The notes: generated by a model from the letters alone, not told the origin. DNA of 19,014 bases from Candolleomyces eurysporus (GCA_027579435.1 JANBPK010000205.1:1-19014); one strand, 5' to 3'; counted from the first letter of the stretch, positions 7,106 through 16,638 are shown. Numbers and translations: made by a program.

Positions 7106-10100
7106 ATGCCAAAGGAGCTCTCCAATACTGGTCCCAATCCGCGTTCCTATCATCCATACGCGCCACCATCCAGTAATCGTAGAGGTGGTGAGAATAGTCA
7201 AATCAAAGGGCCAACGACGGCATCAGGTCGCCAAATTTCCCGACATCAACAATCTTCTTCCCGACCGATCCAAGATGGAATACGTCTTTGGGAAAGCAGC
7301 GGTGGCCCGACGGTTGGGTCATCGCCGTACCCTCTATCCCTACGAGCTTATCCTCCACATGTACATTTAGGTGCGGAACCGCTTTCTACTCGAGTCTATC
7401 CCTGGGATTAGACCAGTTATTCTCCCCCATATACTGATACCGCCATCAAAGGTTGGGCACCATCGCCACCGGGACCAGGGGCGTCATCCACGATCAACGT
7501 TGCGCCTCACCACCAGTGGCCCACCAACGTTAGAGCACGGTCGGACCACGGGCAGGCCGTCGAACCATGGCTGTGCAACGCGCAGCATCCGCCACCATCC
7601 TCCATGTCTCTCCGTGCACCATTGCAAGCTGGACCCTCCTCTTTCCTGCCGCCAGCACCCATAATTCAGGACTCTTCGTCGAGCCATTCCTTCTTCCAAA
7701 ACGCACATGGTTTTCATATGGGAGAAGTATATTTCTTCAACGGAGGGAACGCCACAATAGTCAAAGGCGCAACGGATAATGGTGTGTCCTTGATTCTTGC
7801 TTCCTCGACGATGAAATACTGAGGTTTCTGCGTCAGAACAATGGCGATTCAACGGACTTCCAAAGCATCCAGACACGAGCGGAAAACAGGCCGAATACCT
7901 GCCTAACAGTCGGAGGCCAGATGTTGAGCACTCATTGGAATGGATCTCGAATTCAACGGACCTCGTCTTGTGCATTTATGGGCCTGCCGGTATCGGGAAA
8001 TCAACGCTCGCTCGCCATCTCTCGGACGAGCTTCGGTCAGTCGGTTGGTTGGGCGCCTCGGCTTTCCTGAGTGCCTTTCCGACCGATACGATAGGGTCTG
8101 AGACGGTTATCAAGACGCTGGCCCATGAGCTCGGTAGTATCCATCCTGGAGCAATACCGAAGATTGTGGAAGCGATGAACCAATGCCATGCTACCTCGCT
8201 GGAGAACCATCTCGAGGGTTACATCCTCGAACCGGTGCGATCGCTGTACCACCGGCATCCACTCATATTCATCGTTGATGCCATCGACGAATGGGAAGAT
8301 CATCCAAGATTTATCAAATCCCTCGCTCATCTCAACTCGAAGAGCGCTATTGTCAAGTTCATCATCACCAGTCGCATGAATCCCCGCACTTTCCGCTTAC
8401 CGGATATCGACAACATCTTCATGCACACATACCCTCTTCGTCCTGTCTCGACGAACATCATGAAACTCTACTTCGACAAGCATCTGGCGACTGTTCCGTG
8501 GGTGGATGGGCGGAAGGCAAGTGCTGCAGACGTCAACAAGCTCGTAGACCTATCAGGTGGTTTACCTGTATGGGCATCAACTGTGATCTCGATGCTATCG
8601 CAGCCATTCAGCAAGTTCACGCCCCACGAGATTCTCTCTGGGATCCTTGCGAGGCAGGAGGTTGGCGGCAGTCAAGGACTCACAAAGCTGTATAGCAACG
8701 CCCTCTTGCGCCTCTTCCCTATCCCGGAGGCCCAAGGGTATCTCCCGCAGTATATGGGAGCCGTGCTTGTTCTCCAAGAACCCCTTCCCCTGACCGAGTT
8801 CTCGAAACTCATCAAATTGCCTCCCCATCTCGTGGAACGCATTCATTTGGTCCTCTCCGCAATTCAGACACGATCACCGCACGACTCAGACAACACAGTC
8901 CACCCGGCATCTACCCGTTTCCATCTATCATTCCTCGAATATATCCAGGCCATACCAGCAGAAGATCCGTTCGCGATCTCCGCTTTCGACTCTCACTCAG
9001 CGGTGGGGCTGACCTGCCTCGACCTGATAACCACCCTTCTGTCCATGTCGTCAAACCAGATCCTTGCATTTCCCCTTTACCGCTACGTTGTCAAGCACTG
9101 GCTATTCCACGTTTCGCACGGGACAAAGCGGTCGCATGACGAATGGGTGAAAACGCCGCATTGTTCAACGTTGCTCGCGATCCCCATTGGCGCACAACAG
9201 CGATGGGCGACACTGTTTCTCGCCGCGCTGTTTCCGGAGATCGAGGAGGTGATGGTGATGGAGGAGCAGGATATGCTATCTATTCTCATGAAGATTAGCA
9301 ACAATTTGAATGAAGATAGTGGAGATCACTGGGTGTCGGATGTAGCGTGTTTAGAGGTTACTGTGCGACTTGGGAGTGATTGTGACCGTGCCTGGTACAA
9401 TTTGGGATGGTGCTACCATGAAATGGGGAAGAGAATCGGTAGTCCCAAGATGTTTGAGCAAGCGGTGTCGATTTATCGACGTGCACTGGAACTCCGGCCA
9501 GTGCCCCATCCAGATCGATCATTGGTGCTGAACAACCTTGGGAGTGCGCTTCAGTCACTCTATGAGTGTGGTGGTGATGTGGACGCCCTGAACGAGGGCA
9601 TTTCGCACCATCGTGATGTGCTTGCACTCCGGCCAGCACCCCATCCAGATCGGGGTATGTCACTCAACAACCTTGGGGATGCACTCTCCACTCTCTACTC
9701 GCGCAATGGAGACATCAATGCCCTGAACGAGAGCATTTCGCATCATCGTGACGCGCTTGCACTCCGGCCAGCACCCCATCCAGATCGGGGTAAGTCACTC
9801 AACAACCTTGCCCAAACTCTCCTATCTCAATACAAGCATAATGGGGAAATTGTAATTCTCAATGAAGCGATTGTACTTCGCCGCGAGCTTCTTGTCCTCG
9901 ATCCCCCAGGGCATCACTACCGAACTTCCGATGTTGCGTGCTTTGTGGAACTTTTGAAGATTCGTTTTGCACTCACTGGGGAAGAAGGGGACCGTGATGA
10001 AATCCAAGTTTTTCAGCGAGAACTTGACAAATCCGAATCCGACGACCGGGAGCACGATGAATCGGGAATGGAAGATGGTGCGCTGGAAGAGGAGTCGGAC

Positions 10101-10115
10101 GTGGACAGATCGTAG
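7106..10115 (+). CDS. NLR1: NACHT-TPR receptor-like NTPase
   Basis: Fungal NLR-like protein, by family knowledge an intracellular signalling NTPase linked to non-self recognition or programmed death. The ATG at 7106 aligns with 16639 in NLR2. Exon 1 encodes a Ser/Pro/Gly-rich region (SYHPYAPPSS, then SPPYTDTAIKG) ending in NAHGFHMGEVYFFNGGNATI. Intron 7782-7836 (55 nt, GTGTGT..CAG) joins exon 2 (7837-10115), open throughout. Exon 2 holds P-loop GPAGIGKST (near 7980), Walker B-like LIFIVDAIDEW (about 8256), an SRMNP sensor-like motif, a post-NACHT region with HPASTRFHLSFLEYIQ, and TPRs (about 9390-9960), then an acidic tail. A TAG at 7409-7411 interrupts exon 1. Removing a phase-0 intron at 7361-7411 (GTACAT..TTAG, 51 nt) gives about 965 residues. 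That splice is inferred; otherwise translation might start at an internal Met such as 7604. The codon after the main splice restores Glu in both copies. Confidence 0.85.
9450..9830 (+). repeat. Tandem 135-bp repeats encoding 45-residue TPRs in NLR1
   Basis: The word GGCCAG..CCCCATCCAGATCG occurs at 9496, 9631 and 9766, exactly 135 bases apart. Each unit encodes HPDR..LNNLG..L..LY...GD..ALNE.ISHHRD.LALRP. The last two are nearly identical at DNA level, so the array has recently expanded or been homogenised. Variable identical TPR arrays are a known feature of fungal NLR repertoires and are thought to tune recognition. Confidence 0.8.
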
Positions 10116-10668
10116 CTGTCTTACTATCAGTCTGCCAGAGGCGTCGGAAATTTGAATTGCTTATTCCTCTTGTCTGCCCTTCACGATGATTTGGCTATTC
10201 CCTTTTTATTGCATGCTCTATTCTATGTTCTCACTCGCGATTTAGCAAATATGATAGTAATAGAAACGGCGGTCCTCAAACCAGTGAGGTGATCGTATTC
10301 ACTATCGAGAGGTGCTCAGCTCTGAGAGCGCATGTCCTGGACACCGTTGACCGCCACAGTCTGGAATTGACATCCAAGCCGTCACCCCTGTACCACTCTG
10401 GGAATAGGATCCTCGCTACTTGAAGGCGGTAGGGCGAGACGTACCAGCCTCATTGTTTTCTTGTATTTCAGCAGCCTCTCTACAGCGGTCTTATGATCGC
10501 CTCTTGCTCTCCCCTAGCCGTAAAAAAATCCCGGCACTCTCAGGATGCACATGCCATCTGGGTCCTTTCTCTTTCTACAAGNCCCCCCATAGAGGAAAGT
10601 CCTCGCGGATCTAAGCGTGTCGTTCGAGACTGTGGAGGATGAGTTGACTAGATGGCAGCGATGCTACA
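10116..10668. other. 3' flank of NLR1 and intergenic region
   Basis: No supported gene. Just after the NLR1 stop the sequence is T-rich (CCTTTTTATTGCATGC near 10200), consistent with a 3' UTR. An undetermined base sits at 10582 before a C run. Open frames here are short and unlike any family I know. Confidence 0.4.
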
Positions 10669-11152
10669 ATGGAGGGGCGTCGGGCACACACCGACAAGGC
10701 AAATCCGGGCCCCTGTGCCGTAGAGCACGCCATGGCAGCAAGTCGGTCGACGGTTTTGGAAACAGATTCTCAGATGGATAGCGGAAAAGAAGCCAGCGAG
10801 TCTGTGAAGGTGGGTGCGAGGCGTGAGGTAGGTAATATCTCAGCTTGGGTTGAGCTGAGAATAGCGTGCGAGGCCACCTCGGAGCTCCCGACGTTCAGCG
10901 GAAGCGGAGGCGGCAAGCCAATTGAAAATGGAGGAGCGCTTGTGCTGACGTCACACGTTCTGATGCACGCCGCTTGCCTATCCACCACATCTTCCCTCCC
11001 CCGAAGGGCTGCTACCCGTGCAGCAGGAGGGTCAAGAGCGTCCATCGGCCACAAAGACTCAAAAATGGATACAGGGCTCGTTCAGTCGACATATATTCCA
11101 GCCTCTGCTAGCTGAAAAAGGGTGGACTCTTTCCGACATCAACGTTGAACCG

Positions 11153-11533
11153 ATGGCGGCCCTGGAGACGCTGAGCGGAGGAAGCGTGTCTGTTCCTACT
11201 CTTTGTTCGGCGGACACAGTTATGGGAGGGTCGAACTCTGGGACATCCTGCTCTCAAGCAAAGACGCATTCTGATAAGGCCCAGTTCCTCGGTGGTAGGC
11301 CTGGAGAAAAGTTCGTTGAATTTGCGGTACTTCTTTTGCTGAAACAACTGGCTAACATTTCTTTGGTAGAAAAGGGCTGGGCAAATATAAAGGCCACTAT
11401 CAAAAGTACAGTGAGTTAACCCACTACGTTCTTGATCAAGCTCGACTGACTTACATGATGTCAGCGTTAATAGCTGCAGCGGCCAAGCTGCCCTACGGAA
11501 ATGTCTCATTCGAAGAGCATAAGCCTTGCTCAT
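11153..11533 (+). pseudogene. Fragment of an unknown spliced gene with the LSGG..PT.C.ADT motif
   Basis: A frame starting MAALETLSGG continues VSVPTLCSADTVMGG, NSGTSCSQAKTHS and AQFLGGRPGEKF. It has a diverged relative at 13648-13806 (TLSGGKVLAPTGCLADTIM, NSDTSCSQVKTP, AQSLGERLE); conservation at protein level suggests real coding history. Downstream are plausible splice signals: a 43-nt GTAC..GGTAG segment (11327-11369), then a strong intron with GTGAGT donor, CTGAC branch and CAG acceptor near 11411-11464. Splicing the latter gives KGLGKYKGHYQKY joined to TLIAAAAKLPYGN. Phases do not join cleanly to the first part, so at least one break or missing exon exists. No family recognised. Some of this may be the upstream part of the SET gene that follows. 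Confidence 0.4.
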
Positions 11534-11576
11534 CCCTCAATTCCGATCCCTAACTGACCTTTTGTCCTCTGGTTCC

Positions 11577-11817
11577 AGAAAACTCCAACGAAAATGGCTA
11601 CATCATTCGCAGGCAGATCTTGCCAACTCAGAATCCCAGAACCGATCCAGGACTTGTTCTGACGAGCGTTCCACTGATCGACTCTGGCAAGAAGAAAGCC
11701 GACACTAACAGCCACACCACTGGAGTCGCTTGCGCTTCGTACAAGGCGCGGTACTATGCACCGAACGGACAGTGGCCTAAACCTGTACCGAAAATTCCCA
11801 ATAAGCACGCACTGTGA
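11577..11817 (+). pseudogene. SET-gene fragment 2 (region before the SET domain), truncated
   Basis: Preceded by a branch-like CTAAC and a TTCCAG acceptor ending at about 11578. The exon reads NENGYIIRRQILPTQNPRTD, PGLVLTSVPLIDSGKKK, ACASYKARYYA and WPKPVPKIPN, then stops. From PDPG/TDPG onward it matches the unit 1 SET chimera (4456-4626). Here the upstream codons are ordinary exon sequence instead of MAHNPEGEKD, so this copy keeps the older 5' context. Homology ends right after PVPKIP, before the SET domain proper. Within about 10 bases the sequence becomes the upstream region of DUF1275 B. It cannot encode an active methyltransferase. Confidence 0.6.
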
Positions 11818-11997
11818 CATCTTCATTTTTGACGTCGTTCCACTATGGGTGGCCTTCAAGCTTCATTCACTCTCGACCGGCCACCAATACTTCTTGGTCC
11901 TCACTAGAGGAGGGCTTGTCAGCGCCTTGAACGACCGACTCTAGTAGATAGGTTGAGGTTGACCAGTGTACAAGGGTGTACTCGCAAACCCGGCAAG

Positions 11998-12936
11998 ATG
12001 TCGTCGTCGGGTCTGAAGAACCACGTAGCAGGCACAGCGGTGAACTACCGCTCGATAGACGGTCACAGATTCTTGGGGTCGTCTTCTGTCGACACCCGGT
12101 TGGGTGCGTTTGTTCGTTTCATCGACTCCAGAGCGTTTTGTCCGGAGGCTGATAGTACAATCCACATGACATTTTATAGAGCGACAAAAGTCTCAGTGAG
12201 CTTCTCTGAAGGAATCCTTTGCTTCGGAGGTGGATGGCCAGAGGGTGACACCACCTTTGCTTGGCTACCTTTCATGGCTGGTTACATGTGAGTATGTATC
12301 CATAATCCGAATCCAAGTGTGTATGGTTCGGGATGGGGCCATGTACGCGTCGTTCGTGACTGACCGATATCCTTCTCTGGCGTTGTCCGGGTATTTCCCG
12401 ACAGGGCACTTCTGCAGGGGATGCGTTTGGATCGGACGAGGCTTCGATCTTTGCACCGTTTCCATTCACATTTACAGCGATGCGATCTCCTTTTCAGCCA
12501 TCTTCGTCCGGTGCGGATTCTAAACAGGCAACTTTGCCCAGGTATGTTTGCTTAGCTTCCGTTTTGTCAGTTTGTCGCTGACAGCAAGCAATTCGGGACT
12601 AGGTTTCGCTTGCCATTGCGCGAATTATTGAGTCGTTGTATACCAACCCGCGCACGAACATCAGCTTCCTCACCACCCTGCCTAAGCCCGATCAGAGCTC
12701 TCTCTCTCTGCTCGCTGTCGGCGTTTGTGCTTGGCCTCGCAACCTTCGATCGGTTGGGAGACCGGATAGGAACGCAGAAGCAAGGATGGCTGTTCGCTGG
12801 GACGTTGATCCAAGCGCTTCTGACCTTGGCGTCTGCGCTTACCTTTTGGGCTCTCGACTCGGAGGCTCGCGTTGATGATAACTTATTGTACTTCTTTGGC
12901 GTCCCGTGTCTGAGCGCGAGCCTTGGCATGCAGGGC
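11998..12936 (+). pseudogene. DUF1275 membrane protein, copy B, truncated and disrupted
   Basis: Exons by comparison with copy A: 11998-12103 (106 nt, same length as in A), 12180-12287, 12478-12541 and 12603-12936; introns of 76, 190 and 61 nt have good GT and AG ends. The family features FSAIFVRCGF, GDRIGTQKQG, GTLIQALLTLASALTFW and LSASLGMQG are readable. Lesions differ from those in A: TGA at 12197-12199 for Trp (two G-to-A changes next to each other in CGGTGG), a lost T before FMAGY near 12271, TAA at 12521-12523 for the Gln of FQTGN, and four extra bases in a CT run near 12698-12709. Homology ends after GMQG (about 12936) and jumps to the 3' intergenic sequence, so about 500 bp equivalent to A 3627-4125 are deleted. 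Confidence 0.8.
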
Positions 12937-12944
12937 TCAATACC

Positions 12945-13274
12945 ATCACTTTCCTGACTTAATTGCCAGTACCTTCTTGCCTTCCCGGCGGCGACTAGGC
13001 ACAACAGGTGACAAAGATACGAATCGCGCCATCGCACAGGGAAATGATCTCTAAATTTGAGTTTTTGTTCGGAGTCCGAAGCGTGGTTGTCGGATTGCCG
13101 AACTGGAGCGGAGAAGCGCCCGTTGAGAGAAACAAATGTGCCAAGGCATTTCTTCTTTTGCTCTGAGAAAACCAGCAACCGGCCAGTTGGCTGGTGGATA
13201 ACCGCCCCACCCGTTTCCTTCCCGCTCCCTCTGCCACCTTCATCGCCAGCGGCCGCTGATTCTCGAGGATAGCG
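12945..13274 (+). promoter_or_regulatory. Promoter/leader block of DUF1275 C, duplicate of about 4125-4428
   Basis: Same block as before the SET chimera, ending GCGGCCGCTGATTCTCGAGG then ATAGCG and ATG. A stretch at about 13167-13215 is extra relative to unit 1 and contains an imperfect inverted repeat (ACCAGCAAC, then GTTGGCTGGT). Confidence 0.5.
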
Positions 13275-13477
13275 ATGGCTCACGATCCTGAAGGCGAAAA
13301 GGTTCATCCTAGTGGCTCGACGACGACCCATGCAAGCTCCACCACGGCAGAGGGAAAGGACGTCGAACATGGAAAGGCTGGCAAGGGTTTTTCTCTGTGG
13401 CAGTATCTCCAAGCCGACGTCGACCCAAAGGAGACGATAGCACCGTTGGTGGTGTTCTCGTTTATGAGCGGCTACAT
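13275..13477 (+). pseudogene. DUF1275 copy C: first exon only
   Basis: ATG at 13275, 67 complete codons plus two bases, ending at a GTGAGG donor (13478). It starts MAHDPEGEKV, has a Ser/Thr/charged low-complexity N-terminus, then LWQYLQADVDPKE and APLVVFSFMSGY, the usual opening and first membrane segment of fungal DUF1275 proteins. The exon boundary after GY-AT matches copies A and B. This is the most intact DUF1275 start in the window, but no matching exon 2 follows; within about 30 bases another CT-rich leader begins. Read as an orphan first exon. Confidence 0.7.
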
Positions 13478-13558
13478 GTGAGGACCGCTGTATATTAGGA
13501 CTACCATGTCATCTCTTTCTCTGCCACCTTCGACCTTGTCCATTCAGCTCAGTCTATC

Positions 13559-13654
13559 ATGGCTTCGAAAACTCCAGAGGGGAACCGAAAGAGCGACCCT
13601 TTACTCAATGGCCAGCAGTTAGTTGGCAAAGCCGCTATCGCCGTCAAACGCTGA
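13559..13654 (+). CDS. Short frame MASKTPEGNRKSDPLL..; probable orphan first exon
   Basis: Thirty-one codons from an ATG that follows a CT-rich leader (CTCTTTCTCTGCCACC..TTGTCCATTCAG). The beginning looks like a genuine first exon. In the next frame the DNA continues into the LSGG fragment, so the two may once have been one frame, broken by one base near 13647. The family is not recognised. Confidence 0.3.
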   Translation: MASKTPEGNRKSDPLLNGQQLVGKAAIAVKR

Positions 13655-13806
13655 GTGGAGGAAAAGTGTTAGCTCCTACTGGCTGTTTGGCGGACACCAT
13701 CATGTCGAACTCTGACACCTCGTGTTCTCAAGTGAAGACGCCTACTAATAACGCCCAGTCCCTCGGTGAAAGGCTTGAAGTTGACAAGAGGGTTTGTTGT
13801 GGATGA
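13648..13806 (+). pseudogene. Second copy of the unknown LSGG..ADT gene fragment
   Basis: Reads TLSGGKVLAPTGCLADTIM, then NSDTSCSQVKTP and NNAQSLGERLE, stopping at 13804-13806. It matches 11168-11310 at protein level with scattered DNA differences. It lacks the extra codons found there and the downstream exons. Function is unknown. Confidence 0.4.
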
Positions 13807-14725
13807 GGACAAACATAAATATCTAGGAGGGAGCGGCGCAGAGATCAACTTCAGTAACAGACCGAGAGTCAACTCGGTTTCAAGATTCCATATCCCCCTT
13901 TTGTTCAATATACATGGCATCGACAAAGCGGGCTCCGAATGAGGAGGGATGAGAACGTAAATGAGGCGGTTTCGAGTGAGGGAGGACCGGCCAGGATAAT
14001 TTTCACTTTTCAATCATTTGCGAGGTAGTTACTCTTATCCTGATTTGGACTATAAACTACTCATCCTGGAAAGTAGGAGCTTTCGCATCCTGATTCGTCG
14101 AACTCCAGCGTGATATCTCCTCAAAATGTTCAAGATAGAAATACAGGCAAGATATTCTTTTACTATGATTGATAATGGGGTCGAGCACAAGATAACCCAG
14201 GTTGTTAGAGGGTTGTTAAGAGTGAGAAGCATATGATTCATCAAATGTCCGACGTTCCTCTTTCGCTTTAAAAAGAGTGAGATTAGGAAACCGTGATCAT
14301 GATTGTACCATGCTCAAGTGGAAGGGAAGGCAAGGGCTTCGACGGTCTGGAACAAATATTGCGGTCGGCCCCGTCTCTGACGCAGGAAAGCATTTTCGTC
14401 AAACCAGTTCCAATACTTCCCTCAAAGTAGTGCGCGTACATGAGCGTACTTTCAAGGCTTCCAATAAGATGCACGGGCTGTCTCCGAATGGGGAAGAAAG
14501 CTACGAGTTTTACCAATGCAGCTCCGCTCGAAATCCGTCCCATGGTCATGGGCTAGCTCTGATGATCCCAACCATGACTATTGACTTCCTCTCGAATGGT
14601 GCGGCTAGGATCGTCTTATAAACCCTCTAGGACCCCACGGGATATTTGAAGCCCTCTGCCAACACCCGGTTGTGCACCTTTGACTCGTTCTCGCATAAAA
14701 TCTAGCAAAACACGGACGCTTCACG
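13807..14725. other. Intergenic region, no supported gene
   Basis: Over 900 bases without a recognisable coding frame. Opposite-strand frames at 13669-14013 and 14283-14549, and a 114-codon plus frame at 14277-14621, overlap one another and match nothing known. No counterpart of this stretch was found in unit 1, so it may be a unit-specific insertion. The final ~60 bases before 14726 lead into DUF1275 D. Confidence 0.4.
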
Positions 14726-16241
14726 ATGCCGTCCTTGAGCCTTAGCTCGAGCTTGAAGGAACATGGACAAACGGTTGTCCACTATCACTCTGTCAGCGGA
14801 AGCTCGTCGATGGTTGGCAGCTCCTCAAGCTCCCTTCTTGCTCCGAGCCAATGTAATGGTGGTGAGCGCTGGTTATGTCCTCACGACGTTGAGCCTTTTA
14901 GCCCGACACACTCTCTTGTTTTCCTCCGATAACCCCCAGACTCACGCCAGAGGCGCCGGTTGAGCAAACGATGGGTCGAGCTTCTGGCGGCTACCAAATG
15001 TTATCTTGCCTCGGAGGTCGACGGGCTCAAGGTCACACCGCCTTTGTGTTGTTATGCTTTTACCTGGGTTCATATGAGTGCGAACAGGACATTTTCTAAT
15101 GAGACCATATAGCGTCTTCATCAGATGCTTCAAACTGACATATGTTCCTCTTTGCAATGACGCAATACCCTTTTGAGCTATTTTCATCTAGTGTAGATTT
15201 CAAAGCGATAACTTTGCTCAGGTGCTTTTCTTTTCTTATTTTCTTCTTCTTCGTCGGCTAACCCTTCTTCTCTGATGTTTGTGGTCCGGACTATCGAGTT
15301 GTACTTCCTCAATCTGCGTATTGGGGTTTTCGATGTTTCCCTATCTTTGACATCTCCTGTATCTGAATCACAACACCAATACGCACCCGCAACCTCTTTC
15401 CTAGACTTTGTTTTTGGTTAGGCACCTTTGGTGGGTTAGGTGACCATATAGGCACGCACCAACGGGGTCGGCTCTTTGCTGGAACCCTCATCCAAGCGGC
15501 TCTTACCTTGGCTTCTGCTATTACCTTCTGGAATCTCGAAACCTTGCTGTCGACCCCTACTAGTGCGCTCGGTGCTGTTAGTTCGAATATTTGGGATACG
15601 GCTAATTCATCTCACCCAGGCTGCCACCATTACACTGTTGACTAGAGCGGTATATCTGGTGCTGGCGTCTCTGCTTCTCCACAGATGTTTGTCGGCCTGG
15701 GGTCCCTTTTCGGAGTTGCGTGCCTCAATGCTAGCTTCGGTGTACAGGAGATTATGGCGAGGAGACACGCAGTCTAGTCCGACAAGTAAGCTTTTTTTTG
15801 TCATTCTGGAGGTGCCGGTGAACATGGAGCGTGTAATATATTGTCTACCCCTCCAGTTTCTCGTTTCCTCTTCTCGTTTTTTTTGCACTCTCCTTTCTAG
15901 CATTCATGTCATTTCATCTAGCTGTATTGACCGTGGTCTTCATCGAGCTCCTAACGGAACCTACCCTGTTTCAAATCAGCCGACGTGCACGGTCGAGAAA
16001 TCAAAAATGGCTTGCGGCTATATCGTTGTTCCTCAGTGTAATTGTAGGCAGGCTGGTCCTCGAGCAGCTGGGTGCTGCACTAAATATTGGAGCAGGTGTG
16101 TTTACTAGGATTGGAATTGCGATTTGGTGGATACTAGATTGTTATAAACTTTCTACCGAGCACCCATACTCTCTTTACATATTCCATAGAGCCTTTCGAA
16201 TTAGGACGTCAAATTCTACGGACTGTCGACTGCAAGGGTGA
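14726..16241 (+). pseudogene. DUF1275 membrane protein, copy D, full-length but heavily decayed
   Basis: Exon 1 (14726-14861) begins MPSLSLSSSLKEHG and is Ser-rich, like exon 1 of copy A. Intron 14862-14939 (78 nt) joins in frame to DSRQRRRLSKRWVELL and YLASEVDGLKVTPPL. The next donor is GT to AT at 15074-15075 (CATATGAG against ACATGTGAG in B). Exon 3 (about 15160-15221) has two stops where Ser and Trp are expected but keeps FQ and NFAQ. Exon 4 has LGDHIGTHQRG and GTLIQAALTLASAITFW, then about 100 extra bases with a stop before FGVACLNASFGVQEIMARR. Exon 5 (15922-16241) is open: AVLTVVFIELLTEPTLFQISRR, RNQKW, then two hydrophobic stretches, and runs past the usual end. It is the most diverged of the copies. 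Confidence 0.75.
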
Positions 16242-16289
16242 CTCGCCCTCTTTCCCTTTGCATCTATTTGCTTGTGAAGGCTGCTGCCA

Positions 16290-16498
16290 AACAGCCGCTT
16301 GCAATTACCTCTCCTCCTTGCTGCGTATGAAAAGCCTTCAAGCTTGGAGGGCTCTCCGAATTTACCATTATGCGGGTCGCAACGAACATCGATTGACTAA
16401 TTCGAGCTCGTAAGAGGCTGACAGCCATCCCTCTCTTCCTCTTCCTTTCCACCTTCATTCTCGCGCTTGTCCTCAACATCCAGTACCATGTCTGCCAC
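16290..16498 (+). promoter_or_regulatory. CT-rich promoter-like block before NLR2
   Basis: Counterpart of 6380-6594: same order of motifs, ending in the CT run (CATCCCTCTCTTCCTC) and CCAGTACCATGTCTGCCA, but with indels and without the TTTAAATA stretch. The short frame it leads into stops after eight codons. Confidence 0.4.
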
Positions 16499-16638
16499 CG
16501 TTGATCAACGCTAACCGCCTTCTTATCATCCTCATAAAGCCGGCATCACAAACCTTAACAGCAACGATGCCTCCGGCCCGTGATGCATGGACGCCTCGTG
16601 CCCTTCACACCTTTCACCCTGCACTCACCTTGATGCCA

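Larger units (their letters stand above)
2493..11820. repeat. Segmental tandem duplication, unit 1 (~9.3 kb)
   Basis: Landmarks in this interval recur in the same order and strand in 11823-19014: DUF1275 A with B (ATG 2673 and 11998), the promoter block (about 4125-4440 with 12945-13290), DUF1275 exon fragment E with D (about 5123 with 14750), the CT-rich upstream block (about 6380-6600 with 16290-16500), and NLR1 with NLR2 (exon 2 at 7837 and 17360). Offsets range only from about 9.3 to 9.6 kb, differing by local indels. The units are diverged, so the duplication is not very recent; the NLR exon is the best conserved part. Confidence 0.8.

Noticed and set aside
7185..7664. Alternative frame of NLR exon 1 reading through SKMEYVFGKAAVARRLGHRR
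   Set aside because: Looks protein-like and is partly kept in NLR2, but it conflicts with the Ser/Pro-rich frame that joins both the start and the NACHT exon, and it has a TAG at 7368 in NLR1. Kept only as a possibility.
10669..11115. 148-codon plus-strand frame in the NLR1 3' flank
   Set aside because: No family resemblance, a 94-codon frame overlaps it on the other strand, and no counterpart was found in unit 2; probably chance in GC-rich DNA.
11108..11533. 141-codon minus-strand frame similar to one at 13669-14013
   Set aside because: The resemblance follows from the duplicated plus-strand LSGG fragment; the minus frames show no family features.
12567..13412. 281-codon minus-strand open frame across DUF1275 B and the promoter block
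   Set aside because: It is antisense to clear DUF1275 exons and introns; a similar antisense frame appears at copy A, so it is a shadow of the coding strand.
14277..14621. 114-codon plus frame in the unit 2 intergenic region
   Set aside because: No known motif, shadowed by an 88-codon minus frame over the same bases, no promoter or splice evidence.
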